The notes: generated from the sequence alone by a model not told the origin. Positions 44,870-54,765 are shown, numbered from the stretch's first letter. The stretch: DNA of 64,000 bases from Clostridiales bacterium (GCA_018333995.1 JAGXSG010000003.1:62001-126000); one strand, 5' to 3'. Made by a program: numbers and translations.

Positions 44870-46207
44870 ATGGAGCGCGAGAGGATCGTCATCATGGGAG
44901 CGGCCGGGCGGGACTTCCATGTGTTCGCCACGTGCTTCCGCGACGACCCCGGAGTCGAGGTCGTCGGTTTTACCGCCGCACAAATCCCCGGCATCGATGA
45001 CCGCGTCTATCCCGCGGACCTCGCCGGTCCGCTCTACCCTCACGGTGTCCGCATCGTGCCCGAGGAGCGGCTGGCCGAGCTCATCGAGACCGACCGGATC
45101 GACCGTGTGCTCTTCGCGTATAGCGACGTGAGTCACGAGACCGTGATGCACCACGCCTCGGCCGTGCTCGCGGCTGGGGCGGACTTTGGCATCATCGGAC
45201 CCGAGCGCACGATGCTCGGCTCGAGCGTCCCGGTGATATCCGTCTGCGCCGTTCGCACCGGCGCGGGCAAGAGCGGCATCTCTCGGCGGATATGGGAACT
45301 GCTCGCCGCCCGCGGCATACACGCGGTCGACATCCGGCATCCCATGCCCTACCGCGACCTCTCGTGCATGGCCGTCGAGCGCTACGCGAGCATCGAAGAC
45401 CTCGACCGCCTCGGCGTGACGATAGAGGAGCGGGAGGAGTACGAGCACCTGATCGAGGTAGGCGCGGTGGTGTTCGCCGGAGTCGACTACAAAGCGATAC
45501 TCACCGAGGCCGAGAAGGAAGCCGAGCTCATCATATGGGACGGCGGCAACAACGACATGCCGTTTATCCGTCCCGGCTTGGAGATCGTCGTGCTCGACCC
45601 GCACCGCGCTGGTCACGAGCGCCGCTACCACCCGGGTGAGACAAACTTCCTGCGCGCAGACGTGCTCGTCATCAACAAGGTTGACTCCGCCCCTCCGGGA
45701 GCGGTCAAGGCGCTTCGAGACGCCGCCGAGACGCACAACCCGCACGCGGTCGTGGTCGAGATGGCCTCGGAGGTCACCGTCGACGACCCGTCCCTGCTTG
45801 CCGACGCCCGTGTGCTCGTCATTGAAGACGGGCCCACCGTGACACACGGCGGCATGGCGTTTGGTGCGGGCGCCATCGCGGCGCGGGCGGGCGGCGTGGC
45901 TGAGCTCGTCGATCCCCGCCCGTACGCGGTCGGCTCGCTTGCCAAGACCCTCACGCACTACCGCCACCTCGACTCCGTCCTGCCGGCAATGGGCTACTCG
46001 GCAGATCAGCTCGCCGACCTTGAAGCGACGATAGCGGCCGCCCCGTGTGACGCGGTGGTCATCGGCACCCCGATCGACCTTTCGCGTCTCATCGAGATCC
46101 GCCAGCCAGTCGTGCGCGTGTCGTACCGCGCCGCTGACGTCGGTTCCCCCACGCTCGATGAGGTGGTTTCGGCGTTCCTGGCACGCGAGGCTAGAGGGAA
46201 GAGCTAA
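44870..46207 (+). CDS. cyclic 2,3-diphosphoglycerate synthetase-like GTPase
   Basis: 445 residues from ATG 44870 (AAGGAG 7 nt upstream). A second possible start, ATG 44819, lies 8 nt after a TATGAT box and would add 17 residues as a leaderless form. An N-terminal Rossmann-like domain (IVIMGAAGRDFHVFATCFRDD), then a P-loop domain (VCAVRTGAGKSGISRRIWELL, LIIWDGGNNDMPF, VLVINKVDSAP) define the cPGS-like family. Archaeal members make the thermoprotectant cyclic 2,3-diphosphoglycerate; bacterial members, often beside carbamate kinase as here, have no established role. carbamate kinase follows after 4 nt. Confidence 0.88.
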   Translation: MERERIVIMGAAGRDFHVFATCFRDDPGVEVVGFTAAQIPGIDDRVYPADLAGPLYPHGVRIVPEERLAELIETDRIDRVLFAYSDVSHETVMHHASAVLAAGADFGIIGPERTMLGSSVPVISVCAVRTGAGKSGISRRIWELLAARGIHAVDIRHPMPYRDLSCMAVERYASIEDLDRLGVTIEEREEYEHLIEVGAVVFAGVDYKAILTEAEKEAELIIWDGGNNDMPFIRPGLEIVVLDPHRAGHERRYHPGETNFLRADVLVINKVDSAPPGAVKALRDAAETHNPHAVVVEMASEVTVDDPSLLADARVLVIEDGPTVTHGGMAFGAGAIAARAGGVAELVDPRPYAVGSLAKTLTHYRHLDSVLPAMGYSADQLADLEATIAAAPCDAVVIGTPIDLSRLIEIRQPVVRVSYRAADVGSPTLDEVVSAFLAREARGKS

Positions 46208-46211
46208 GCCG

Positions 46212-47171
46212 ATGCACCAACACATCAATACACCGCTCTACGTCATCGCCCTCGGAGGCAACGCGATCATCCGGCCCGGTGAGGCCGGAACCATCGAGCA
46301 GCAGGTCGCGCACGCTTCAGAAGCGCTCGAGCCGGTCGCCCGGCTGGCCGCTGAGGGTGCGGGTATCGTGCTGACGCACGGTAACGGGCCGGTTGTCGGC
46401 AACATCCTATTGCGCAACGAGGCCGCGGCGGAGAGCGTCTCGCCGATGCCGCTGTACATCGCGGACGCCGACTCAGAGGGCGGCATAGGCTTCATGTTGC
46501 AAAACACGTTGCGCAACCTCATGCGCCGAATCGGCGTTACGCGTGAGGTCGCGACTATCGTGACACAGGTCGCTGTCGACCCGAACGATCCCGCGTTCAC
46601 CGCGCCGAGCAAACCCGTAGGGCCGCACTACGCCGCCGCGCGCGCGCGTGAGCTAGCGAACCTGCGCGGCTGGACGCTCGCGAAGGTGGGGGCTGACGCG
46701 TGGCGCCGCGTGGTGCCGAGCCCAAGACCGCTGCGCATCATCGAGACCGCGGTCGTGCGCACGCTCGTGGACGCTGGCGACGTCGTGATCGCCGCAGGCG
46801 GGGGCGGCATCCCCGTTTTCGAGTCCGCCGACGGAGCCACACTCACCCCTATCGACGCGGTTGTCGACAAGGACTGGTCGAGCGCGCTGCTCGCCCGCGA
46901 CATCGGCGCGGACCTGCTCGCTGTCCTCATGGAAGCCGACGCGCTCTACCTGGGCTGGGGAAGCGACACGGCGCGTCTTGTCCCCCGCATCACGGTGGGC
47001 GACGCGCATGTCTTGCTCGACTCAGGAGCCCTCGCCGCCGGCAGCATCGCGCCCAAGCTCGCCGCGTGCGTCATGTTTGTCGAGTACACTGGGAAAGAAG
47101 CCCTGATGTGCGCCTCAAACCGTCTCGAAGAGGGACTTGTCGGCAAGTCAGGGACCCGCATCACGGCCTAG
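46212..47171 (+). CDS. arcC: carbamate kinase
   Basis: 319 residues from ATG 46212. IALGGNAIIRPGEAG (nucleotide/carbamate loop), LTHGNGPVVGNILLRNEA, IAAGGGGIPV, DAVVDKDWSSALLARDIGADLL and AGSIAPKLAACVMFVEYTGKEALM match the amino-acid-kinase-fold carbamate kinases. It interconverts carbamoyl phosphate + ADP and carbamate + ATP. No arginine deiminase or ornithine carbamoyltransferase is next to it; instead it is coupled to the cPGS-like GTPase, a pairing seen in other anaerobes. Confidence 0.95.
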   Translation: MHQHINTPLYVIALGGNAIIRPGEAGTIEQQVAHASEALEPVARLAAEGAGIVLTHGNGPVVGNILLRNEAAAESVSPMPLYIADADSEGGIGFMLQNTLRNLMRRIGVTREVATIVTQVAVDPNDPAFTAPSKPVGPHYAAARARELANLRGWTLAKVGADAWRRVVPSPRPLRIIETAVVRTLVDAGDVVIAAGGGGIPVFESADGATLTPIDAVVDKDWSSALLARDIGADLLAVLMEADALYLGWGSDTARLVPRITVGDAHVLLDSGALAAGSIAPKLAACVMFVEYTGKEALMCASNRLEEGLVGKSGTRITA

Positions 47172-47313
47172 CGCCGCGTATTAGGTCTCGGAATATCCCT
47201 TCGCCACGCTCACGATTTTTGCGCGCGACCGCTCATCATTTCGGCTCATGCGGGAATACATATGTGCCGATACGCTCTCCGAGAGGGTCCACACGTCTTT
47301 TCAGGAGCGCTCC

Positions 47314-47886
47314 ATGGTCACCGCGGTCTCGGGGCTTTCGACCATACGCACGTACTTTAACGCGGACACCCGCTACCTGTTCCAGGTGCTCGTGTGCTCG
47401 ACCTCGAACGTCGAGGCGACGATCGCGCTCGATCTGCTCTCAAAGACAGTGCCAGAACGGGCGATCGTCTCGGCGGTGAACTTGAGGGAAGCGATCCGAG
47501 CGGTCCCGGCCACGCCGTTTCGCATGGCCGTCGACGAAGAGACCCTCGTGCGCGCGGGAGGCATGCGGCGTGATCTTGCGATGTTTAAGCGCGAGACGCC
47601 CGACAGCTACGTCGTTGCGGTAACCACAGCGGGCAACCTCGTTCTCGACCTTGTCATCAAGTACGAAAACGAGAAACGATTCTGGACGCCGGTGCCCGCG
47701 AAGCACGATCTGTGTGACCCGGGAATCGTGCAACACCTGATCATGAGCGAGCACCTGTTCGCGACCGTGCTGGAGATAATCCGCGCGATGGGCGTGGTCC
47801 ACAACCCCACGCTCCACCTCTCTCTCGACGATTGGCATCTCGAGTACGCGCGCGAGTCGATCACCTACGTCGACGACATGTTTTAG
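47314..47886 (+). CDS. conserved-looking protein of unknown function
   Basis: About 190 residues from ATG 47314, chosen because AGGAG lies 6 nt upstream; an in-frame ATG at 47248 would add 22 residues without an SD. No signal peptide or membrane helix. Mixed alpha/beta sequence with a hydrophobic strand-helix pattern (YLFQVLVCSTSNVEATIALDLL, SYVVAVTTAGNLVLDLVIKYENEK) and a C-terminal segment rich in His/Asp/Glu (NPTLHLSLDDWHLEYARESITY). Third-codon GC is like that of the real neighbours. I do not recognise the family. It is downstream of arcC and convergent with pncA. Confidence 0.7.
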   Translation: MVTAVSGLSTIRTYFNADTRYLFQVLVCSTSNVEATIALDLLSKTVPERAIVSAVNLREAIRAVPATPFRMAVDEETLVRAGGMRRDLAMFKRETPDSYVVAVTTAGNLVLDLVIKYENEKRFWTPVPAKHDLCDPGIVQHLIMSEHLFATVLEIIRAMGVVHNPTLHLSLDDWHLEYARESITYVDDMF

Positions 47887-47898
47887 AACCGTCTCGAC

Positions 47899-48510
47899 CT
47901 AGGGCCAGGGCGCGTAGCGGACCGAGCATCCAAACTTGGCCATCTCGGCGAGCGCCGCATCACCATCGCCAGGTACGAGGTCCACCGCACGGCACCCGTC
48001 AGCGACCACCGTAACCGCGAACCCCAGCTCTCGCGCGTCGAGCGCGGTGTACTTCACGCAGTACTCGGTCGCCAGGCCGACTACAACGACCTCAGACACG
48101 CCGCGCTCACGCAGATAGGATTCGAGACCGGTCGCTTTGCGGCGTCCGTTGTCGAAGAATCCCGAGTAACTGTCGACGCGCGGGTCGGCGCCCTTGCGCA
48201 CCACGTGTGTGACAAGACCGACGTCGAGTGCGGAGTGAAAGCTCGCTCCGGGCGTCTGTTGCACACAGTGCGGCGGCCAGAGCACCTGAGCCATCCCGTC
48301 GAGATCGATGACATCGCCCAAAGACGCTCCGGGGTGGTTGACGGCGAAGCTGGCGTGATCAGCGGGGTGCCAGTCCTGTGTTGCCACGACAAGGCCAAAG
48401 AGCGGGGCGAGCGTGTTGGCCACTGGCACGACCTCGTCGCCTGCGGCCACCGGCAACGCTCCGAACGGCATGAAGTCATTTTGGATGTCTACGAGTATCA
48501 GCGCTTGCAC
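47899..48510 (-). CDS. pncA: nicotinamidase
   Basis: 203 residues from GTG 48510 (AAGGAG 8 nt upstream). Hydrolyses nicotinamide to nicotinate for NAD salvage. Isochorismatase-like hydrolase with the catalytic triad visible: Asp in LILVDIQNDFMP, Lys in VVRKGADP and Cys in GLATEYCVKYTALDA; metal ligands in DWHPADHASF. It follows pncB by 47 nt, so the two make a two-gene salvage unit. Confidence 0.95.
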   Translation of the reverse strand: MQALILVDIQNDFMPFGALPVAAGDEVVPVANTLAPLFGLVVATQDWHPADHASFAVNHPGASLGDVIDLDGMAQVLWPPHCVQQTPGASFHSALDVGLVTHVVRKGADPRVDSYSGFFDNGRRKATGLESYLRERGVSEVVVVGLATEYCVKYTALDARELGFAVTVVADGCRAVDLVPGDGDAALAEMAKFGCSVRYAPWP

Positions 48511-48557
48511 GAAACCATCTCCTTGCGCTCGTGCGGAATTGCGCGGTTCACCCGCGC

Positions 48558-50024
48558 TCACCCGCGCGATCTGGACATGACGACGAGCTTCGTCCTGACC
48601 GCGTGCGCTCCGCGCTCAAGTCCCACCGGATACGAGTGAGGGTTCAGAAAGCGCAGAATCGACGGGTCGAAGGCGCGCATCTGCTCGCGGGCTCGCCTGG
48701 CGGCCTCGGCGAGGGGCGGGGGCTCCCAGACGCGCGTGCCCGCACGAAAGACGGGAACGAGGAGCTCCTCTGAGGACGTGCCCGCTTCGAAACGCTTGCG
48801 ACGAGTGGGGTCGGCTGGGTCGACCATGACGGCATCGCCTGAGGGCGGACGGCTCACATCGTAGACCATGTCGCCCGCCGGATGTCCCTCGGCGTCGTGG
48901 TACCGGCGAACGCCGAGCACCCCTGGCGTGGTGACCTTAGCGGTCTGCTCGGATACCTTGATTCGCGGCTCCCACTCACCTCCAGGCCGCCTGACTGCGG
49001 TCAGTTTGTAGACACCCCCGAGCGCGGGCTGCTCGTAGGCGGTCACGAGCTTGGTGCCCACGCCCCAGACGTCGATCGCCGCCTCCTGCTCCTTCAGACT
49101 GGCGATCAAGTGCTCGTCTAGCTCGTTTGAGGCGATGATGCGCGCGTCGGTAAGACCGGCCGCGTCGAGTATCTCTCGCGCGCGCCGCGAGAGCCACGCG
49201 AGGTCGCCGGAGTCGATTCGCACACCGATGAGCGCATGCCCGCTTCCGCGCAAACGAACTCCCGCCTCCGCCGCGCGGGCTACCCCCGCGAGGGTGTCGT
49301 AGGTGTCAACGAGGAAAGTGCAGTTGTTGGGCATCGCCTCGGCGTATCGCGCAAACGCCTCGTCCTCATCGTCGAAGAGCATCACCCAGCTGTGCGCGTG
49401 TGTTCCAGCCACCGGAATTCCCCACACACGGCCCGCGAGGGTATTCGACGTGCCCGAGCAACCGCCCACGAACGCGGCCCGCGACGCCGAGAGCCCTCCG
49501 TCGGGTCCCTGCGCTCGGCGCAACCCGAACTCGATCACGCGGTCGCCGTGGGCCGCCCGGCAGACCCGCGATGCCTTCGTCGCGACGAGCGTCTGAAAAT
49601 TGACGGTATTCAGGAGCGCGGTCTCTACAAGCTGCGCCGAGATCACCGGTCCGCTCACGCGAAGGAGCGGTTCATGCGGGAAGACAACTGTCCCCTCGGG
49701 AACCGCGTCGACATCCGCGTCGAAACGAAACGTCTCCAGATAGGTCAAAAACTCGCTGCCAAACAGCGGCCGCGCGTCGTTACCTTCGAGAGAGGCGAGG
49801 TAGGCGATATCGTCGTCCGAAAAGCGCAACGACTCGAGGTACTCTACGGCCTGATCGAGCCCGCACGCGATCGCGTATCCGCCTCCAAACGGATTGTCGC
49901 GAAAGGAAAGCGAGAACGACGCTTCTGTGCGGTCTACGCCCGCTAGCAGGTAGCCCTGGGCCATCGTGAGCTGATAGAGATCAGTATAGAGCCCGGGCGC
50001 CTGCCGCCACGCGTACACGCTCAC
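48558..50024 (-). CDS. pncB: nicotinate phosphoribosyltransferase
   Basis: 488 residues. Makes nicotinate mononucleotide from nicotinate and [21 protein letters not shown] at the N terminus, [60 protein letters not shown] and the glycine-rich [12 protein letters not shown] are the family motifs. GTG start with a very strong SD (AAGGAGGTG) at 5 nt. Cotranscribed with pncA. Confidence 0.95.
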   Translation of the reverse strand: MSVYAWRQAPGLYTDLYQLTMAQGYLLAGVDRTEASFSLSFRDNPFGGGYAIACGLDQAVEYLESLRFSDDDIAYLASLEGNDARPLFGSEFLTYLETFRFDADVDAVPEGTVVFPHEPLLRVSGPVISAQLVETALLNTVNFQTLVATKASRVCRAAHGDRVIEFGLRRAQGPDGGLSASRAAFVGGCSGTSNTLAGRVWGIPVAGTHAHSWVMLFDDEDEAFARYAEAMPNNCTFLVDTYDTLAGVARAAEAGVRLRGSGHALIGVRIDSGDLAWLSRRAREILDAAGLTDARIIASNELDEHLIASLKEQEAAIDVWGVGTKLVTAYEQPALGGVYKLTAVRRPGGEWEPRIKVSEQTAKVTTPGVLGVRRYHDAEGHPAGDMVYDVSRPPSGDAVMVDPADPTRRKRFEAGTSSEELLVPVFRAGTRVWEPPPLAEAARRAREQMRAFDPSILRFLNPHSYPVGLERGAHAVRTKLVVMSRSRG

Positions 50025-50178
50025 GGGCCACCTCCTTGGTATCGGACGGTCGCGGGCTTCATTTTGCGATTCCTCGACATTGAGCGTACCCTATCGAGGG
50101 GGTGACGCTCCACGCGTGAGCGAGTTTGGCAGCTGGGTATATGCATCTCGGCACATCAGCGCTTGAACGGGGGATCCG

Positions 50179-50370
50179 ATGAGCGAGCCGTACGAAGCAC
50201 CACTTGATCGAGTGTCGGCAACGACCGGACACGGGGACGGCGGGTCGAGGAAGAGCGTCGCGACGCGCGCGGTAGACCTCGTCGACACGATCTACGCGCG
50301 AGAGGAGCGCGAGAGGCGGCGTGAGTCGCTTGAAGAGGTGCTCGGCAAGGCGAAGGCGGAGAGCGCCTGA
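50179..50370 (+). CDS. small charged hypothetical protein
   Basis: 63 residues. GGGGGA lies about 5 nt before the ATG. The second half is a single highly charged amphipathic helix (DLVDTIYAREERERRRESLEEVLGKAKAE), possibly a coiled coil or an anti-sigma-like/adaptor peptide. No family recognised. It sits between pncB (divergent) and the CWB2 protein (convergent). Confidence 0.5.
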   Translation: MSEPYEAPLDRVSATTGHGDGGSRKSVATRAVDLVDTIYAREERERRRESLEEVLGKAKAESA

Positions 50371-50406
50371 GTCTCGGCGGTGCAAACGAAGACGCTTGCC
50401 TGCCCC

Positions 50407-52362
50407 CTACAACGGTTCGTTAAGGACGCGCATAACTTCTTCACGCACACTCTGTGAGATCGCTCCCGTTCCGCCTAGGAACCTCACAGCGGTCGTGGTC
50501 ATACGGTTCGCTCCGAGCACGTCCTTTGTGGGATCGCTCAGCACGAGCGGGTCGGTCAGCAGCAGCACGCCGCGGTCGCGCCCCTGAAGCACGCCGCCGG
50601 CGAGCGCGTCGGGAAACGAGACGCCCGTCGCTATCGCGACACGCTCCCACGACAGGCCGACCTCGGCCACGCCCCACTGCGCGACCGACACCGCGGTCTC
50701 GTAGCGATTCACGCCGTGTCGCCGCAGGACCGATGGGAACTCGAGCCGGAGCTTCGCTTCGACTTCGGGTGAAACGGCCCCTATCCCCCCGGTGATGACG
50801 ACTCGGGTGACACCGGCCGCTTTCATCGCCACGATGGTCTCATCGGCGATGGATGTGCCGGGTGTCAGGTACAGCGGCCACGCGTGCGCCGCCGCCAGTG
50901 GTGAAGCCGCGAGGGCGTCAGGATAGTTGTGCGCTGTGGCGACAAACGCGGTGACATCCGTCGGACCGCCCACACGCTCCGCGACAGCCCGGGCTGCTAC
51001 TGCCTCAGCGGTCTTGATGCGATCGATGCCCGCCACTCTGACCCGTGTCGCCGTTGGGAGCGCGGATGCGAGCTGCTCCACCACCCGAGCGCTGACCGCA
51101 CCCTCCCCGCCAACGACAAACACGCGGGACGGCCTGATCTCGCCGGTGAGGTAATCGAGCACTGCCTGAGGCAACTCGGCGGTTCGCGTGAGCAACAGCG
51201 GGCCTCCCACAGCGCGCGCGAGCGCGGAGGCGCCGAGCGCATCAGGCCAGTTCTGACCGGTCGCGATGACCACGGCGCCCGCGCCAGCAGGATACGCCGC
51301 CCTCGCGATGGCGATCGCGGTGTCATAGCGATTCTCACCGGCGAGCGCCACCACGCTCACCTTGCCTGCGCCGGCGGCCGTCACATTCAGCGCCTGGTGC
51401 GCGCCCCAGAAGTTCGCGTCCGCGCCCGTCCCCCACGGCTGGACGAGATAGGTGTACGTGGTGCCGGCGACGGCCGTCGTGTCGCTCAGTGAGAGCGCGC
51501 TCGTGTGCGAGCCCGGAATCTGCGTCCATGTTGAGCCGCCGAGTGGGCGGCGCCACACGCGGTAAACGATCGTGCGCGTGTCGTCCGATGTCGTCGCAGT
51601 GGACGCTGCCGGCTTGACCCACGACAGGTCGACCCGGCCAGGCACATTCGAGACCGCCTGCACGCTGCGCACCGGGCCGAAACGGTACCCCGTGACCGAG
51701 ATGTCATCGATCGTGGGGCCCCTGCCCGTGGCGGGGGACTGACCGGTTCCCTCGACGCGATCATCGAACTCGAAGATGATGTGGCCCGCTTGCCGAGAAA
51801 GCGACGGGTCGTTGCTCGGCTTCGACAGGTCAAAAGCGCGATTGACCCAGCCTGCGGCGATCGAGAAGTTTGCGTACGTGTGCCAGTTGCCAGGATCAGC
51901 GGTGCCGTGCCAGCCCACGAGGAACGAAGGCCAATCGGCGGCTCCACGGCTGGGCATCGTGTACCACATCGAAAGCTGGGACGAGTAGAAATCGGCAAGC
52001 TGGGGAAGGGAAAGTGCCGCCCTGCCTGAAGTCTTCGACGGATACGCACTCCAATTGGCAAGGTTGTTCCCAGCGCACCACAGCCCGTTTGAGCCGCTCC
52101 GCTTGCTCAGCGTGATCCTGCCCCACCACGCCGCGACGGGGCTCTGGCTAGGGGCCGGATTGGCGCCGATCGTCATTCCCGCCGGCGGATAGGTACCCTC
52201 GAAGCCGGTTTCCCAGATCGTCGTTGGAGCGAACTGCGGCGCCGTGGTTCCGTACGCTTCTTGCGGGCCGGGGAACGTTGACACCGCGAGAGGCACGACC
52301 AGCGCAACGACCAGCATGAAGCGGGCAACCGGGCTACCGGTGCAACGGGAGATCGATCTCAT
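50407..52362 (-). CDS. surface protein: lectin-like domain, FN3 domain and CWB2 repeats
   Basis: 651 residues. Signal peptide (about residues 14-40). Residues about 45-230 look like a jelly-roll domain of the immune-inhibitor-A/MAM type (TTIWETGFEG...YPPAGM..., FYSSQLSMWYTMPSRG, GHIIFEFDDRVEGTG...GPTIDDISVTGY). A fibronectin-III-like domain follows (VSNVPGRVDLSWVKP...YRVWRRP). From about residue 345 three CWB2 repeats (ENRYDTAIAIA, VVIATGQNWPDALGAS, VFVVGGEGAVS; DRIKTAEAVA; NRYETAVSVA) bind the wall. Probably an adhesin or glycan-binding surface protein. Last gene of a three-gene series from 54616. Confidence 0.87.
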   Translation of the reverse strand: MRSISRCTGSPVARFMLVVALVVPLAVSTFPGPQEAYGTTAPQFAPTTIWETGFEGTYPPAGMTIGANPAPSQSPVAAWWGRITLSKRSGSNGLWCAGNNLANWSAYPSKTSGRAALSLPQLADFYSSQLSMWYTMPSRGAADWPSFLVGWHGTADPGNWHTYANFSIAAGWVNRAFDLSKPSNDPSLSRQAGHIIFEFDDRVEGTGQSPATGRGPTIDDISVTGYRFGPVRSVQAVSNVPGRVDLSWVKPAASTATTSDDTRTIVYRVWRRPLGGSTWTQIPGSHTSALSLSDTTAVAGTTYTYLVQPWGTGADANFWGAHQALNVTAAGAGKVSVVALAGENRYDTAIAIARAAYPAGAGAVVIATGQNWPDALGASALARAVGGPLLLTRTAELPQAVLDYLTGEIRPSRVFVVGGEGAVSARVVEQLASALPTATRVRVAGIDRIKTAEAVAARAVAERVGGPTDVTAFVATAHNYPDALAASPLAAAHAWPLYLTPGTSIADETIVAMKAAGVTRVVITGGIGAVSPEVEAKLRLEFPSVLRRHGVNRYETAVSVAQWGVAEVGLSWERVAIATGVSFPDALAGGVLQGRDRGVLLLTDPLVLSDPTKDVLGANRMTTTAVRFLGGTGAISQSVREEVMRVLNEPL

Positions 52363-52384
52363 CTTGGCCTACCTCGCTTCACTC

Positions 52385-53224
52385 TTATCGGAGCGCATCG
52401 GGAAACGCACGAGCGGCAGATACCGCCGCATCCCTCAGCGCAGCGGGAGATTGTCCCGCCGTGGTAACAACGACCTCGAAGACGAACCTGCCGCGCTTGT
52501 AGGCGACAACAGCAAACCGGGTCCCGTCGGTGCCAAAGTACGCGGGCACGCCGTCAATGGTGACGTTCGCAGAATCATTTGGGTAAGCGATCCGCGTGAC
52601 ATCGCGCAGGAACGCGTCCGCTGCATCGGGAGTCGCTCGATCGTGCACGGAATACAGCGCGCGCCTCACCGTGCCCACCGGCCCGCCTTCGACAGGATCA
52701 GCGGCAACCGAGGCATCCGGCCCGACGACCACAGAAAGCGCGAGTTCGTATCCCGGAACGCTTGCGGGAAGCAGCACGCCGACGTCGGCTACCGAGCTGG
52801 TGAAGCCAGCGTCCGGGTTCATGACCGCGGGAGGCTCATCAAGTGGCGCGCTCGGCTCTCCGGTTGCGTTCCCCGGTCCGCCCGGCTCAGCGGCCAGAGC
52901 GGGATCGCGCGTGATCCGGTCGAGCTCCGCGCGCGCCTGTGCGTTCGAGGGGTCCGCGATGAGCGCACGCTCGAGGAGCTCGACCGCGCGTGTCGTCTCT
53001 CCGGAAGCGAGCGCGTCCATCGCGCCGACGTAAAGGTCACCGCTGTCGTTGGCGGGAAGAGCTGTTTGGGGGAGGTTGGGACCAGTGACGTCACGCGGCC
53101 CGCTCAGAGCCGAGACGCCAAAGATCACCGCGGCAAGCAGTGCCACCCCCGCCGCGCCGAGCGCGAACGTGCGCATACGTCCGCCGTCGCGGACAGACGC
53201 GCCTTTGGTGTCGCCTTCGCTCAT
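52385..53224 (-). CDS. membrane-anchored protein with TPR-like hairpin, unknown function
   Basis: 279 residues from ATG 53224, which has GGAGGTG close upstream. One helix (about residues 18-40), a short TPR-like pair (YVGAMDALASGETTRAVELLERALIADPSNAQARAELDRI), a Pro-rich linker, then a beta-rich C-terminal domain (VADVGVLLPASVPGYELALSVVVGPDAS, VPAYFGTDGTRFAVVAYKRGRFVFEVVVT) recalling small exported sensor or binding domains. Not recognised as a family. Between the ATPase-like gene (21 nt) and the CWB2 gene (22 nt). Confidence 0.72.
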   Translation of the reverse strand: MSEGDTKGASVRDGGRMRTFALGAAGVALLAAVIFGVSALSGPRDVTGPNLPQTALPANDSGDLYVGAMDALASGETTRAVELLERALIADPSNAQARAELDRITRDPALAAEPGGPGNATGEPSAPLDEPPAVMNPDAGFTSSVADVGVLLPASVPGYELALSVVVGPDASVAADPVEGGPVGTVRRALYSVHDRATPDAADAFLRDVTRIAYPNDSANVTIDGVPAYFGTDGTRFAVVAYKRGRFVFEVVVTTAGQSPAALRDAAVSAARAFPDALR

Positions 53225-53245
53225 CCTCACCTCCGCCACGCCGGG

Positions 53246-54616
53246 CTACGCTGTCGCACACTCTCCGAGCGCTACCGCTCGCGCTACTTCTTCATCGACA
53301 GTCTCACAGCCCTTATCGGCCGCTCTCTCAATCGCCTGCTGTGCGATGGCGCAGAAACGTTCCATGTCTCCATCCGCCGCTTCGATGAGCAGGGGCCAGC
53401 CGCCATCCTCAAGTCTGTGCGGCCTGTGGCCCGGGATCGTCGCACACTCAAGCCACCACCGCACCGCCTCGGCGTCAAATTCACCAGCGCGCTCATCCAC
53501 CCGGGCCAAGTTGGGAAACGTCCACTCGATGCGCTGCCCGATCCCAAACTGGTCCTCTAGCTCCGGAGCGGCGTCTTGCTCGGCGAGGAAAACCATCACC
53601 CCGTGTTTGCCCGCCATCACCCGGATCTCACTTAGCGCCGCGATGAACTTCTCTTGGAGCTCTTCCGGGACCGATCTCCAGCTCTCTAGCCCGTCGTAGA
53701 CAAAGACCACACTGTCGAACCGCAACGTCGCGAGCCGCATGAGCGCCTTGAACGTCTTACGCGGAGCCGCGGTGATCTTGAGCTCGGTAATGAGCTGGCC
53801 AAACCCTTCGTCGGCGTACGCCTGGATCGCCCGTGCGATGACCGGCGAGTAGTGGGCCCGGATGTGCGCGATAAGGAATGCGCGCACGGCGATGCGTGGA
53901 TCGGGCGTTGCGAGAGCGTCGTCGGGTATTGAGCCGCCGAAGGCTCGCGGCGCCCCATCAGTGAACACATCCGTCTCGGGCGAATCGTCTAACTCCTCAG
54001 GCTCCGGGTCGAGCGAGATCTCGCGGATATCGGTGGGCGGGGGTTCGAACCTGGGGGTTCTCTGTAAGACATACTCGCCAAAGTGCTCTCGCACCGCCGC
54101 GATCGGGTCTTTTTCCATCGCGTCCGAGAAGCCCTCCCACGCCTCCCCCGCGACCGGGAGCCACTCGGAAAGAGATGTGTCGGGCGCCGAGGCGATGGCG
54201 CGCACAAGCTCGACGAGTGTGAGCTCAAACGACCGGGTCGCCACGCGCTCGGCCAAGACGTTGAGCGCGCTCCTGATCCGGCCGACCCGCGCCATGTAGA
54301 GCTGCACGTAGCACGGCAGCATGCGCAGTGAGTAATCGACGATCATGCGTTGCTCAGCGTCACTCTCAGCCGACATGTGGAAGAATCCGGCGACCTCGTT
54401 TGATTTCGACACCCACACGACCGAGGCGCGACCTGTCTTTGCAGCGGCAGCCACTGTCGCGAGCAGCCGGTTCGACTCGGCCTGCATCTCAAGCAGGGTC
54501 GCCCGAGACGCGCCCTGACGCTCGTCTCTCGTCGCGAACGGGTTGGCAACCAGACCGAGCGACCGGTAGCGCTCGGCGGATCCCGCTGTCTCGTGCACGT
54601 CGTTCACGACCCGCAT
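53246..54616 (-). CDS. AAA/STAND-like ATPase homologue lacking a clear Walker A
   Basis: About 456 residues from ATG 54616; an internal GTG with better SD spacing is possible, and the frame extends further upstream across a terminator, so that part is not coding. YRSLGLVANPFAT at the N terminus is the lead-in of ExeA-like AAA ATPases. The place where a P-loop is expected reads RASVVWVSKSNEVAGFF, without GxxxxGK. A Walker-B-like strand FDSVVFVYDGLESW is followed by a long helix and VMVFLAEQD, as in AAA+ proteins. A middle acidic linker (residues about 215-260) separates two halves. Perhaps a pseudo-ATPase scaffold; first gene of its cluster. Confidence 0.7.
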   Translation of the reverse strand: MRVVNDVHETAGSAERYRSLGLVANPFATRDERQGASRATLLEMQAESNRLLATVAAAAKTGRASVVWVSKSNEVAGFFHMSAESDAEQRMIVDYSLRMLPCYVQLYMARVGRIRSALNVLAERVATRSFELTLVELVRAIASAPDTSLSEWLPVAGEAWEGFSDAMEKDPIAAVREHFGEYVLQRTPRFEPPPTDIREISLDPEPEELDDSPETDVFTDGAPRAFGGSIPDDALATPDPRIAVRAFLIAHIRAHYSPVIARAIQAYADEGFGQLITELKITAAPRKTFKALMRLATLRFDSVVFVYDGLESWRSVPEELQEKFIAALSEIRVMAGKHGVMVFLAEQDAAPELEDQFGIGQRIEWTFPNLARVDERAGEFDAEAVRWWLECATIPGHRPHRLEDGGWPLLIEAADGDMERFCAIAQQAIERAADKGCETVDEEVARAVALGECATA

Positions 54617-54689
54617 CCCTCCCTGTAGGCGCCCATCAGGTGACGCAAGCTCACCGACGGCACTCTCATGTATCGACCAGCCGGGCAAA

Positions 54690-54718
54690 GGGGTCCCGGA
54701 CCTCGCGTCCGGGACCCC
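54690..54718 (-). terminator. terminator of the hydrogenase-cytochrome operon
   Basis: Perfect 11-bp arms GGGGTCCCGGA / TCCGGGACCCC around a 7-base loop, about 48 nt after the 6-haem gene stop. Only CTTTG follows on the minus strand. Confidence 0.75.
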
Positions 54719-54765
54719 CTCGTGCGCCGTACGCCGCCATGACAGCACGCGTACGACATCGACAC

